Positions 1 through 8,100 of a stretch of DNA of 64,000 nucleotides are shown here, one piece after another. The notes beneath the pieces were generated by a model. The model was not told where the DNA came from. It did no database searches and saw only the letters and a program-made list of their open reading frames with translations. The position numbers and the translations under genes are program-made. The stretch's first letter is position 1. The number at the start of each line of letters is the position of its first letter. Source of the stretch: Sphingomonas sp. C3-2 (GTDB lineage: Bacteria; Pseudomonadota; Alphaproteobacteria; Sphingomonadales; Sphingomonadaceae); contig NZ_CP130322.1 of NCBI RefSeq assembly GCF_033025475.1, forward strand, positions 2,981,001 through 3,045,000. Direction: 5' to 3'.

Positions 1-200
1 CGGAAGAATTCGATCGGATCGACTTCGAGTATCGCGGCGATACGTTCGAGCATATCGACCGTCGCGGCGTGTTCTTCACGCTCCAGCATTCCGATATAGT
101 TGCGATTGACACCTGCACGATCGGCAAGCTCCTCCTGCGACAGGCTCTTGGCATGACGCATTTGACGCAAATTCGTGGCGACGATCTCCCGCAGGCTCAT
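1..200 (-). CDS. XRE-family HTH transcriptional regulator (partial, C-terminus off window)
   Basis: Reading leftward from the ATG at 200, the frame stays open to the window edge. It gives about 66 residues of a Cro/C1-type helix-turn-helix: an LRQMR helix, then SLSQEELADRAGV and NRNYIGMLERE, ending in DPIEFF. This is the standard XRE fold used by plasmid and ICE control proteins. The ATG is chosen because the in-frame codons upstream contain no other start; a nearby ATG at 231 is out of frame and stops after two codons. It is probably a regulator of the element and may bind the tandem repeats in its own upstream region. Its size and C-terminal domain cannot be judged. Confidence 0.85.
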   Translation of the reverse strand, partial: MSLREIVATNLRQMRHAKSLSQEELADRAGVNRNYIGMLEREEHAATVDMLERIAAILEVDPIEFF

Positions 201-260
201 GCGGGGGACGTCGCCGCTCTGCCTAACCCATGACCACCCAATATACTAGGGAATCGTAAA

Positions 261-281
261 TACGTATCTGCGCATCTACGC
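261..281. promoter_or_regulatory. Candidate operator: palindrome plus tandem 8-mers upstream of the XRE gene
   Basis: A tacgta palindrome (261-266) abuts two adjacent direct 8-mers, atctgcgc (266-273) and atctacgc (274-281), differing at one base. They lie 61-81 bp upstream of the XRE start. Autoregulation by the XRE protein is an inference from position and symmetry only. Confidence 0.35.
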
Positions 282-303
282 AAAAGCGCGCTTCTGGGTT
301 TCA

Positions 304-333
304 GGAAAGCGGGGCCGACCTGCGGCCCCGCTT
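304..333 (-). terminator. Rho-independent terminator of the 57-aa protein gene
   Basis: A perfect 9-bp stem (gcggggccg / cggccccgc) lies 5 bp past the stop of the small gene at 338-511 and is followed on the minus strand by a short T run. Confidence 0.7.
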
Positions 334-337
334 CGCC

Positions 338-511
338 TTACCAGGCGAAGGGATCAAACTCGCGAACGATGCTCGCCGAGTCGCCGTCCCATTCACTGGC
401 CGGCATTGCGCTGAAAAGACCGGCTTCGGTGCGGAACACGATGATATTGACCATGAGGCTGCGGGCGAGGCTCCAGGCATAGGCGGATACGGTTTTGAGC
501 GACGTGGACAT
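338..511 (-). CDS. Small conserved-looking hypothetical protein (57 aa)
   Basis: A 57-residue protein beginning MSTSLKTVSAYAW. The ATG at 511 is preferred over the longer frame because a strong AGGAG sits at the right distance upstream. The middle (LMVNIIVFRTEAGLF) is hydrophobic but short, and the C-terminus is acidic and aromatic (REFDPFAW). Its own terminator follows, so it looks like a genuine monocistronic gene of the mobile-element backbone. I recognise no domain and assign no function. Confidence 0.65.
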   Translation of the reverse strand: MSTSLKTVSAYAWSLARSLMVNIIVFRTEAGLFSAMPASEWDGDSASIVREFDPFAW

Positions 512-906
512 TTTTGAGCTCCTGTCTTTCGTCGCGGGGGGCATCCCCACTCGACAGGCTCCCGAAGTGTCGGGCGCATGGCCGCAATCACCGCGCAGGC
601 GCAGCCTGAAGGCCGCACGCGAAGCGTAGCGGACCCTTTACGGGTTGATGGCGTCAGGCCTTGGGCCAGACCAAGGAAAGAGCCAATGTGAGCGGGGATG
701 GCGCCGGCGGCGAAGCGAGCGTGATGTCCGTGTCGATAAGCGTCCCTCTGCCTCGAATCTTCCGTGCATGTCCGCTGTCTCGGCTGCGACGTTGAACAGC
801 CCGCGCCATTCGCGATCACCTCGGATGTCGCGCCGACCCGGGAGCCTCTGGCAGCATGTTATGGCGGTGTCGGCGCCGCGCCCCGATCCCCGCGGGCGTC
901 GGCATG
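512..906. other. Intergenic region, no supported gene
   Basis: About 395 bp between the 57-aa gene and the ssb terminator. Several open frames cross it on both strands, but none has a ribosome-binding site or recognisable protein composition. It must hold the promoter of the 57-aa gene. I see no tRNA or other recognisable element. Confidence 0.5.
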
Positions 907-937
907 AAAAAAGGCCCGGCGGATCGCTCCGCCGGGC
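907..937 (-). terminator. Rho-independent terminator after ssb
   Basis: A perfect 10-bp stem (gcccggcgga / tccgccgggc) with a 4-base loop, followed on the minus strand by six T residues, just past the ssb stop. Confidence 0.9.
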
Positions 938-951
938 ATGCTGCGTTCTGG

Positions 952-1368
952 TCAGAACGGGATGTCATCGTCCATGTCGTAGCTGCCGCTGCCGCCTTCG
1001 CCGCCATTGTCCTGAGCGGGCTTGCCCCGGCTGAGGAAGTCGATCGTCTCGGCGATGATCTCGCAGCCGTAGCGCTTCACGCCCTGCTGATCGTTCCATT
1101 CGGTGTAGTGGATGCGGCCGCGCACCAGAACCTTCATCCCCGTGGTACAATGGTCCTGAACCGTCTTGCCCAGGCCGTTGAATGCGGTGATGCGGTGCCA
1201 TTCGGTGTCCTGGAGGCGGCGGCCCTGGTCGTCGCGAAGCGCCTTGCCGGCCGCGTAGCGGGGACGCGAGGTTGCGAGGCGAAAACTGGTGATGTTGGTT
1301 CCGCCCTGGGTGCTGCGGCTTTCCGGCTCGGCGCCGATGTTGCCGGCGAGGATCACGATGTTCTGCAT
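952..1368 (-). CDS. ssb: Single-stranded DNA-binding protein
   Basis: A 138-residue SSB beginning MQNIVILAGNIG. The OB-fold covers residues 1-112, with the usual EWHRI and VRGRIHYTEW strands. A Gly/Ser-rich linker follows and the protein ends in the canonical acidic tip DDDIPF, which recruits partner proteins at forks. The start is fixed by a GGAG 9 bases upstream; the longer frame has no RBS. The body differs from chromosomal SSB in details such as TSRPRYAAGKA, as element-encoded SSBs commonly do. It stands alone with its own terminator. Its likely role is protection of single strands during conjugative transfer or element replication. Confidence 0.92.
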   Translation of the reverse strand: MQNIVILAGNIGAEPESRSTQGGTNITSFRLATSRPRYAAGKALRDDQGRRLQDTEWHRITAFNGLGKTVQDHCTTGMKVLVRGRIHYTEWNDQQGVKRYGCEIIAETIDFLSRGKPAQDNGGEGGSGSYDMDDDIPF

Positions 1369-2044
1369 GATGTATCTCCGTTGCTTCAGATCCGAGGGAC
1401 CGTCCCTCCGACGAAGCCCGGATGAAGGCCGTCCAGAGCCGTCTGCATCGCCGCCCTCGGGCGGCGGCCTGACCCCATAGGCCCGGAGTGGTGCGGGCAG
1501 CCGCTCAGCGGCAACTCGGTCCGGCGCCGCCGGGGTTGCTGGCGGAAATGGAACGGACTTAGGGATTCGCCAGTCGGAGGGAACGAACCCTCGATCGACG
1601 CATGACGGCGATAACCGCGAAACCACGGCAACTCTGGCGCATTGGCTCTGAGCCGAAATGACGCCTCATCTGAAAGACGAACCCGTTCCAACCTCGCGCA
1701 CCCGACCGCCCAGGCCTTACGGCACATGTCTTCGCAATTCAGGCCGCCGCTGATCGCCACCCTACGCCATCACGCAGCGACAGCCGCGACAGGTCAGACC
1801 AGGCAACAGGCGTTAAGGTGGTGCGGACGCCTCTTCCACGACCTTGGACCTGACAGCAGGGAGAGGACGCTGTGATGCACGATGCGAGACACAGCACTGG
1901 GACCGAACTGCCCGTTCACGAATAGCGGCGACGCTGCGGTGCGCGTCCAACGTAACGAGACACTGTGATGGCTCTGATCGGAATGCAGCAGGGCTGGCGG
2001 CTCGATCCGTGCTGCCTGCTTATCTGGCCGCGCCCGTGTATCGA
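1369..2044. other. Long intergenic region, no supported gene
   Basis: A 676-bp spacer between ssb and the thermonuclease gene. Open frames here are arginine- and proline-rich shadows without start signals. A short GGAGGGAC/GTCCCTC inverted repeat at about 1396-1411 lies upstream of ssb and could be a regulatory hairpin in its leader. I see no other structure. Confidence 0.45.
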
Positions 2045-2755
2045 TCAGCGCAATGCTGGACGCCAACCGGCACGCCGGGCCTCCGCGATCGAACAGAACC
2101 AGCGTTCGCCCCGCGCGGTGTCGATCCTGACGGCGGCATAGTCGCGCTGGCCGGGTGCATGGACGATCCGGCGTCCATCCGCATTGATGTTGCCTTTGAA
2201 CGGGCAGCGCGGATTTGGCGGCGCGGCCGATGCCCTGCGTCGCTCGTCTTCGCGGGCCACGCGCCATTCCCAGGGCGGTGTGATCATCCCGGCCCAGACG
2301 CCGATGCGGCGACGCCGGGCGCCCTGTTCGGCGGTGCGATAGGCGCCTTCACTGTAGCGCGGAAAATCGAGCGCCCAGCCATTCTCGACCAGCCAGCCTC
2401 CTATATCGCGGCCGCGGGCGGTGCAGCGCGCGACGGGACGGCCGCCCTGGGCGCGATAGGCCGGAACGCAGCGAACGGAGGCGCTGCCGAGCCAGGTCCG
2501 CAGGGCCGCCTTGGCGCGCTGACCGCATGGCCATGACCGACCTGCTGCATCGGTACAGGATTGAGCCAGCTCCGGGGCGTCGATTCCCAAAATCCGCACC
2601 CGTTCCCGGCCGAGATCGAACGTGTCGCCGTCGATCACGCTGGCCCGGCCCTCGATGGGCGGGGCCGCGTAACTCGCAGCCGGAAGGCCGAAGGATAACG
2701 CCGCGAGAAGGCCAGCAGCTATGTTGCACATGATGTTCATGATCGAGGGCACCAT
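2045..2755 (-). CDS. Secreted thermonuclease (SNase-like) family protein
   Basis: A 236-residue protein with an N-terminal signal peptide: a hydrophobic core at residues 10-28 and a probable cleavage after SYA. The staphylococcal-nuclease-like domain starts near residue 35. The metal and catalytic motif is intact: DGDT at 42-45 and RVRILGIDAPE at 52-62. A C-terminal segment with two Cys (CPFKGNI and WFCSIAEAR) resembles the excalibur-like or Ca-binding tail found on some family members, but I cannot confirm this. Such secreted nucleases are common cargo on alphaproteobacterial conjugative elements. An alternative start is MNIM at 2740. Confidence 0.85.
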   Translation of the reverse strand: MVPSIMNIMCNIAAGLLAALSFGLPAASYAAPPIEGRASVIDGDTFDLGRERVRILGIDAPELAQSCTDAAGRSWPCGQRAKAALRTWLGSASVRCVPAYRAQGGRPVARCTARGRDIGGWLVENGWALDFPRYSEGAYRTAEQGARRRRIGVWAGMITPPWEWRVAREDERRRASAAPPNPRCPFKGNINADGRRIVHAPGQRDYAAVRIDTARGERWFCSIAEARRAGWRPALR

Positions 2756-2791
2756 ATCGCCCGATCGAGAGAATGCGAGGATGGGCGGCGC

Positions 2792-3730
2792 TTACGCGCC
2801 GCCCAGGTGACGGAAATCCCAGACCTTGATGCCGAGCGCCTTGGCCTTGTCGCGGATGTTCGACTGGATGCCGGTGCCCGGAAACACGATCAAACCCTTC
2901 GGCATGGCGGCGAGCACTTCGTCATTGCGCTTGAACGGTGCGGCCTTGCCGAGTTTCCAGTCGGGCTTGATGGGGACGCTCGGCACGCCGCGCTGGTCGG
3001 CCCAGAGCACTGCGATATGTTCGCCGCCGCTTTCGGTCGCGCCATGGATCAACACCATGTCGGGAAATTTGGCCCGGATCTTGTCGAGCGTCGACCAGAT
3101 CAGCCGCGTATCGTTGAAGGTCGTACCCGACGATACCGCGATGCGAACACCCTTGGGCATGAGCACCTGCTTGTCGGCCCATTTGCGGTCGTTGATGAAG
3201 TCCTTGCTGGCGATGACCGCCGAGGTCAGCGCCTTGCGATTGACCTTCGAACCGGACCGGGGAAGCCAGGGTTTCTTGATAAAGCTGCGGTACTGGTCGG
3301 CGGCGGCGTCGCGCAGATATTCGAACGTATCGCGCCGCTCGATCATGGTCACGCCCTCGGCGATCGCGCGCTCGAGTTCGAACGACTTCACCTCCGAGCC
3401 GTCCTGTTCGCGCTGCATCCGCTTCTGCGCCACCTCGTTATCATCCAGTTCGCGTTCGACGCGATTGATGCCGCTCTGGAAGACGTTGACCAGTCCCCAG
3501 AGGATGTCTTCGAGGTCGGGTTCGATCCGCGTGTCGACCAGCGCCGAGACCATGCCGTCGAACATATCGGCCACCGCGCCATCGACGAGACGGGATTCGG
3601 GCAGTGGGCGCTGATCGGGTTCGTCCTCGAAGGGACGGTAGCCATAGAGCTGCATTTCTTCGAGTAGATAGGCCATCTGGGATTGGGCGTGTTCGGGCTC
3701 GTCAGCGGGAATATCGTTGCTGTCGTTCAT
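2792..3730 (-). CDS. DUF2493 (YspA/SLOG-type) domain protein
   Basis: A 312-residue protein. The N-terminal half (1-190) is charged and helical with no motif I recognise. The C-terminal third is a DUF2493/cpYpsA-like Rossmann domain. VRIAVSSGTTFNDTRLIW, then MVLIHGATESGGEHIAV, and finally GLIVFPGTGIQSNIRDKAKALGI give the nucleotide-binding turns expected of this SLOG-superfamily group. Proteins of this build recur in sphingomonad and rhizobial mobile elements next to the Toprim and strawberry-notch genes seen here. The biochemical role is unknown; nucleotide or nucleotide-derivative binding is expected from the family. Confidence 0.85.
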   Translation of the reverse strand: MNDSNDIPADEPEHAQSQMAYLLEEMQLYGYRPFEDEPDQRPLPESRLVDGAVADMFDGMVSALVDTRIEPDLEDILWGLVNVFQSGINRVERELDDNEVAQKRMQREQDGSEVKSFELERAIAEGVTMIERRDTFEYLRDAAADQYRSFIKKPWLPRSGSKVNRKALTSAVIASKDFINDRKWADKQVLMPKGVRIAVSSGTTFNDTRLIWSTLDKIRAKFPDMVLIHGATESGGEHIAVLWADQRGVPSVPIKPDWKLGKAAPFKRNDEVLAAMPKGLIVFPGTGIQSNIRDKAKALGIKVWDFRHLGGA

Positions 3731-4095
3731 GGGATGTCGCCTGTTCTAGTCTGGGAGCCGCGACCCTCGCGGCCTTCATGGCGACGAAAGGCAGCGGGCC
3801 GGACGGCGCGCACACCGCCAAGCGCCATGCGTGCGCGCGCCCCTTTCGGGCGCGTGATGGCGGCCGGAGCAAAGCGGAGGACGGACAAGAGGGGGCTATT
3901 TTGCTTCGCGATGCAAAGCGGCCGCTCGCGGGCGCGGCGGGAAATAGCCCCCGGCGTCCGTTGTGCTCGCTGGACGCCTGCTGCTTCTGTCGCCCTCTAT
4001 GAAGGCGTGGGCGCGGCCTCTTCAGCGGAAATGGCGCCTATGACGCGACATAGCTTCGCCGGTGACGACAAAGCCGAACTCCCACTTCCCGGCCT
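3731..4095. other. Intergenic region upstream of the DUF2493 gene
   Basis: 365 bp with alternating GC-rich and purine-rich patches. It should carry the DUF2493 promoter. No supported coding frame and no clear terminator were seen. Confidence 0.4.
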
Positions 4096-5148
4096 TCAGC
4101 CGGACAGGAGAAGGTGACGCTCGGCATCTTCGTCCCGCAGTTGAGGCGCCAGATGCGTCCGCAGCCGATCCGCCCCCAGACCATGCAGGTCCGAGTTGAA
4201 ATCGTCGAGCATCGGCGCCAGCGGGATAGCCTCGATCCCGGCTGCGGCAGCCCTGCGGGTCAACAGGCTTTCCGCAGCGGCTCCCGTGGAATCCTCGTCG
4301 CGAGCGATATAGAGGCGCCGAAGATCCGGCGGGAACCGTATGGCCGCGAGGTGGGCGCCCGATAGCCCGGCGATTGCGGGTAATGCCGGCATGATCGTGC
4401 GGAGCGACAGGATCGTCTCAATGCCTTCGCCGGCGACCATCACCGGACCAGCGCGCCCGGAGCGAACGCCGTGGCCGAGAAGATGGCCCATCGCCCGGCG
4501 GGGATAGGCGACCGGCGCTTTATCGATCGTCGTGGGATCGAGCCAGGTGCGATGCACGCCCGTGATCGCGCCGGCCAGATTGGTGACGAGAGCGATCATC
4601 GCCGGCCAGGCCCGACGCGTGCCCGGGCGATCTTTCCGGGATGCTCGATAGTAGCAGCGCGGATGGAAGCGGAGCGGATCGCCGGCTTGCAGCGGTGCGA
4701 TGCTTCGCCCTGTGAGATAGTCCGCGACAAGGGTGCCGTGAACGGCAAGCGATGCTGCGGCCAGACGCTGGGCAGCCTCCGGCGTTCCGGACGGCGCTTT
4801 GGGTTCCCGCCGCGATCTGGCCCCCGCATGCCGGGGCGATGGCTGCGGCAGGCTGAGGAAGCGCCGGGCTTCCTCCAGCGTATCGCGCAGCCGCGCATGG
4901 CCTCCCGCGATGGTGATGATATCGAGCAGATCGCCATGATCGCCGGTCGCGGCATCGGTCCATTTGCCGGCCGCGCCTCCATCGGGAGAGGCGACCAGGC
5001 GGACATAGAGGCTGCGACCGGGCGTGTTGCGGGCATCGCCCACCAGCCAGTAGCGGCCTTCGCGATGCCCTGTCGACAGATAGCGGCGACAGACACTCTC
5101 GGCATTATCAGCGAGACGCTGCGCAATGTCGGTGGCGGAGTTTTTCAT
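4096..5148 (-). CDS. Toprim domain protein (primase/relaxase-associated type)
   Basis: A 350-residue protein from the ATG at 5148, preceded by a purine-rich GGGATGTGAG. The N-terminal half (20-100) reads like the zinc-finger-less primase-like region of phage and plasmid Toprim proteins (GRYWLVGDARN, WTDAATGDHGDLLDII). The Toprim core is clear: VAGEGIET at 238-245 supplies the catalytic Glu and ARDEDSTG at 282-289 the DxD metal site. It lies 14 bp downstream of the strawberry-notch gene on the same strand, so the two are probably co-transcribed. A role in priming or processing DNA of the element is inferred. Confidence 0.85.
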   Translation of the reverse strand: MKNSATDIAQRLADNAESVCRRYLSTGHREGRYWLVGDARNTPGRSLYVRLVASPDGGAAGKWTDAATGDHGDLLDIITIAGGHARLRDTLEEARRFLSLPQPSPRHAGARSRREPKAPSGTPEAAQRLAAASLAVHGTLVADYLTGRSIAPLQAGDPLRFHPRCYYRASRKDRPGTRRAWPAMIALVTNLAGAITGVHRTWLDPTTIDKAPVAYPRRAMGHLLGHGVRSGRAGPVMVAGEGIETILSLRTIMPALPAIAGLSGAHLAAIRFPPDLRRLYIARDEDSTGAAAESLLTRRAAAAGIEAIPLAPMLDDFNSDLHGLGADRLRTHLAPQLRDEDAERHLLLSG

Positions 5149-5162
5149 CTCACATCCCTCCG

Positions 5163-8100
5163 TCACGCCGCATGGCGCTCGCCGACCCGCTGAAGCGGAT
5201 ACCGCTCCAGCAGTCGGGCGAGCACGGTGGGGCCGTCGCTTCCGGTCGGGATGAACAGCCGCAGCTTCCAGGAGATGATCTCCGAGATCAGTCCCATCGC
5301 CTTCAGCCGATCCCGCATCGTGTCGGTGAAACCGTCCAGTTCGATGCGGTGCACGCCCATGACGCGCACCCGGCGAAGCTGGAGCCCTTCGGCGAGATCG
5401 AGGATGGCCTGACCATTCATCAGCGCCGTGAAGGCGGCGTCGGGCGCGAGCACAGGGCCATTGTCGTTCACGGTGGCGGTCGCCGCCCAGGCAGGCGACA
5501 CCCGGCGGCCGACGATGCGCTCGCCGTCGTCGGTCTGGAGCCGGTAGACGCGAGTGGATTCCTGCGGCAGCCGCTTCCAGATCGGCAGCAGAAGCCCGGC
5601 GACGATGTGCATGGTGCTGGTCGCAAACTCCGGCACATCGACAAGTTCCGCCTGCCATGCCCGCTCGAACGCGCCTCGATCGGCTTCGCGCCACTGGGTT
5701 TCCGCCATGGCCGCGAGCGGAAGCGACGTCGATTCCATCGGCCGGACAAGCCGGATGCGCGCTTCCACGCTTCCATCATCTAGTTGCAGGCCGCGCGTCG
5801 GTATCTGCACGGCAGCACGTCCGGACTGCGCGTTGACCAGCAATCTGGCGCGGCGATCGCGCAGATGGTCGAAGGCGTCATCTAGCGTCACCGGCCTGTT
5901 GCGGTCCTTGCGTTCGATGGTCAGCAATCGCGTCTCCGCTCTCGTGCCCGGATGGGTATAGATGGTAGCGCGGTCGACGATCTTGAAGCTCTCGGCCTGG
6001 AGCGTCTCCAGTCCCAGCTCATAGGTTCCACTCGCAATCGCCCCCTCGATGCGGGCGGTCAGCAGATCCTCGAACCGCGTGAACAGGATGTTCTGGAGGT
6101 CGATGGTGAGCGCCAGCATCCGGTTGAGGAAGGTGGTGATCGGGGGCAGTTCGTCCCGAAGACCGCCCTCATCGCCGAGCGTCAGGCCGGTCGCGGCTTC
6201 GAACTCGCCGAGCGAACAGCCCTCGACCTTGCCGCTGAAGATCAGCCGGTAGAGCTGGCGCAGCGCATCGCGCGCATACCAGGATTCCAGATTATCCTCG
6301 GGCCGGAACAGCCCCTGGCCGCCGGTCTGGCGCTGGCCGCGCGTAATCGCGCCGAGGGAATCGAGCCGCCGCGCGATGGTCGAGATGAACCGCTTCTGCG
6401 CCTTCACATTGGTCGTGACCGGCCTGAACAGCGGCGGCTGCTTCTGGTTGGTGCGGTTAGAACGGCCGAAGCCCTGAATCGCATTGTCGGCCTTCCAGCC
6501 CGCCTCGAGCAGATAATGGACGCGCAGGCGCTGGTTCTTCGCGCCGAGATCGGCGTGATAACTGCGCCCGGTGCCGCCCGCGTCCGAGAAGATCAGGATG
6601 CGCTTGGCGTCGCTCTGGAAAGCGTCGGTCTCGGATATATTGGCCGAGCCCGGCCGGTTCTCGACGACGAAGTGGTCGATGCCGTCCGATCCGCGCCGCT
6701 TGACGATGCGCCGCGAGCGGCCTGTGACCTCCGCGACCACATCCGTGCCGAAATGGTGAAGCACCTGGTCGAGCGCGGCCGGAACCGGCGCCAGCGAAGC
6801 GAGCCGCTCGATCATCCGGTCCCGGCGTTCGATGGCATCGCGCGATTCAACCGGATGGCCGTCCTTGTCGGTGACGGGCCGGGACGAAAGGTTGCCTTCG
6901 CTGTCGCTGAAGGGCTCATAGAGCTGCACCGGGAAGCTGTGTTCGAGGTAGGAGAGAACATATTCACGGGGCGTCACATCCACGCGAACATCATCCCATT
7001 CCTCGGTCGGGATGTCGGCGAGGCGGCGCTCCTGCAGGGCCTCGCCGGTCGAGACGATCTGGATGATGGCGGCATGGCCGGCTTCGAGATCGCGTTCGAT
7101 GCTGGCGATCATCGCCGGGGTCTGCATCGCCGTAATAAGGTGATTGAAAAAACGCTGTTTCGCCGACTCGAAGGCGCTGCGGGCGGCCGACTTCGCCTGG
7201 CTGTTGAGGTTGCTGCCGGCGGCGCGCATGGCCGCGTCGAGATTGTTATGGATCACCTGAAACGCCCCGGCATAGGCGTCGTAGATGGCGATCTGGGGCG
7301 CGGTCAGCGCGTGTTCGAGCATCTCATATTCGACGCCGTCGAAGGAGAGCGACCGCGCCGAGTAAAGACCGAGCGCCTTCATGTCGCGGGCGAGCACCTC
7401 CATCGCCGCGACCCCGCCATTCTCGACCGCGCCGATGAACTCCCCGCGGGTGGCGAACGGGAAATCCTCGCCGCCCCAGAGGCCAAGGCGCTGGGCATAG
7501 GCGAGGTTCTGCACGGTGGTCGCGCCGGTCGCAGAGACATAGACGATGCGCGCGTCCGGCAGCGCGTGCTGGAGCCGCAGGCCTGCACGGCCCTGCTTCG
7601 ACGGCGCCTGATCGCCGCGGTCGCTCTTGCCACCGGCAGCATTGGCCATCGCGTGGGATTCGTCAAACACGATCACCCCGTCGAAATCTGCCCCGAGCCA
7701 GTCGACGATCTGCTGGACGCGGCTCGCCTTCTCCCCGCGATCCTGGGAGCGCAGCGTGGCGTAGGTCGTGAACAGGACGCCCTCGTCGAGCATGATCGGC
7801 TTGCCCTGGCGGAAGCGCGAGAGCGGCGTCACCAGCAGACGCTCCTGACCGAGCGCCTCCCAGTCGCGCATGGCGTCCTGGTGCAAGGTCTCGGAGCGGC
7901 TCACCCAGACCGCGCGGCGGCGGCCCTTCCGCCAGTTGTCGAGGATGATGCCGGCGACCTGGCGGCCCTTGCCCGCGCCGGTGCCGTCCCCCAGCATCCA
8001 GCCGCGCCGGAAGCGCACGGCGGCCTTGGCATCGTCCGGTGCGGCGGAGATAACGTCCCAGGTCTTGTCGACGGTCCAGGCACCCGCGAGATGTTCGCCA

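Noticed and set aside
1386-1760. Possible 124-aa gene upstream of ssb
   Set aside because: No RBS, low-complexity Arg/Pro protein, and it overlaps the region that should hold the ssb promoter.
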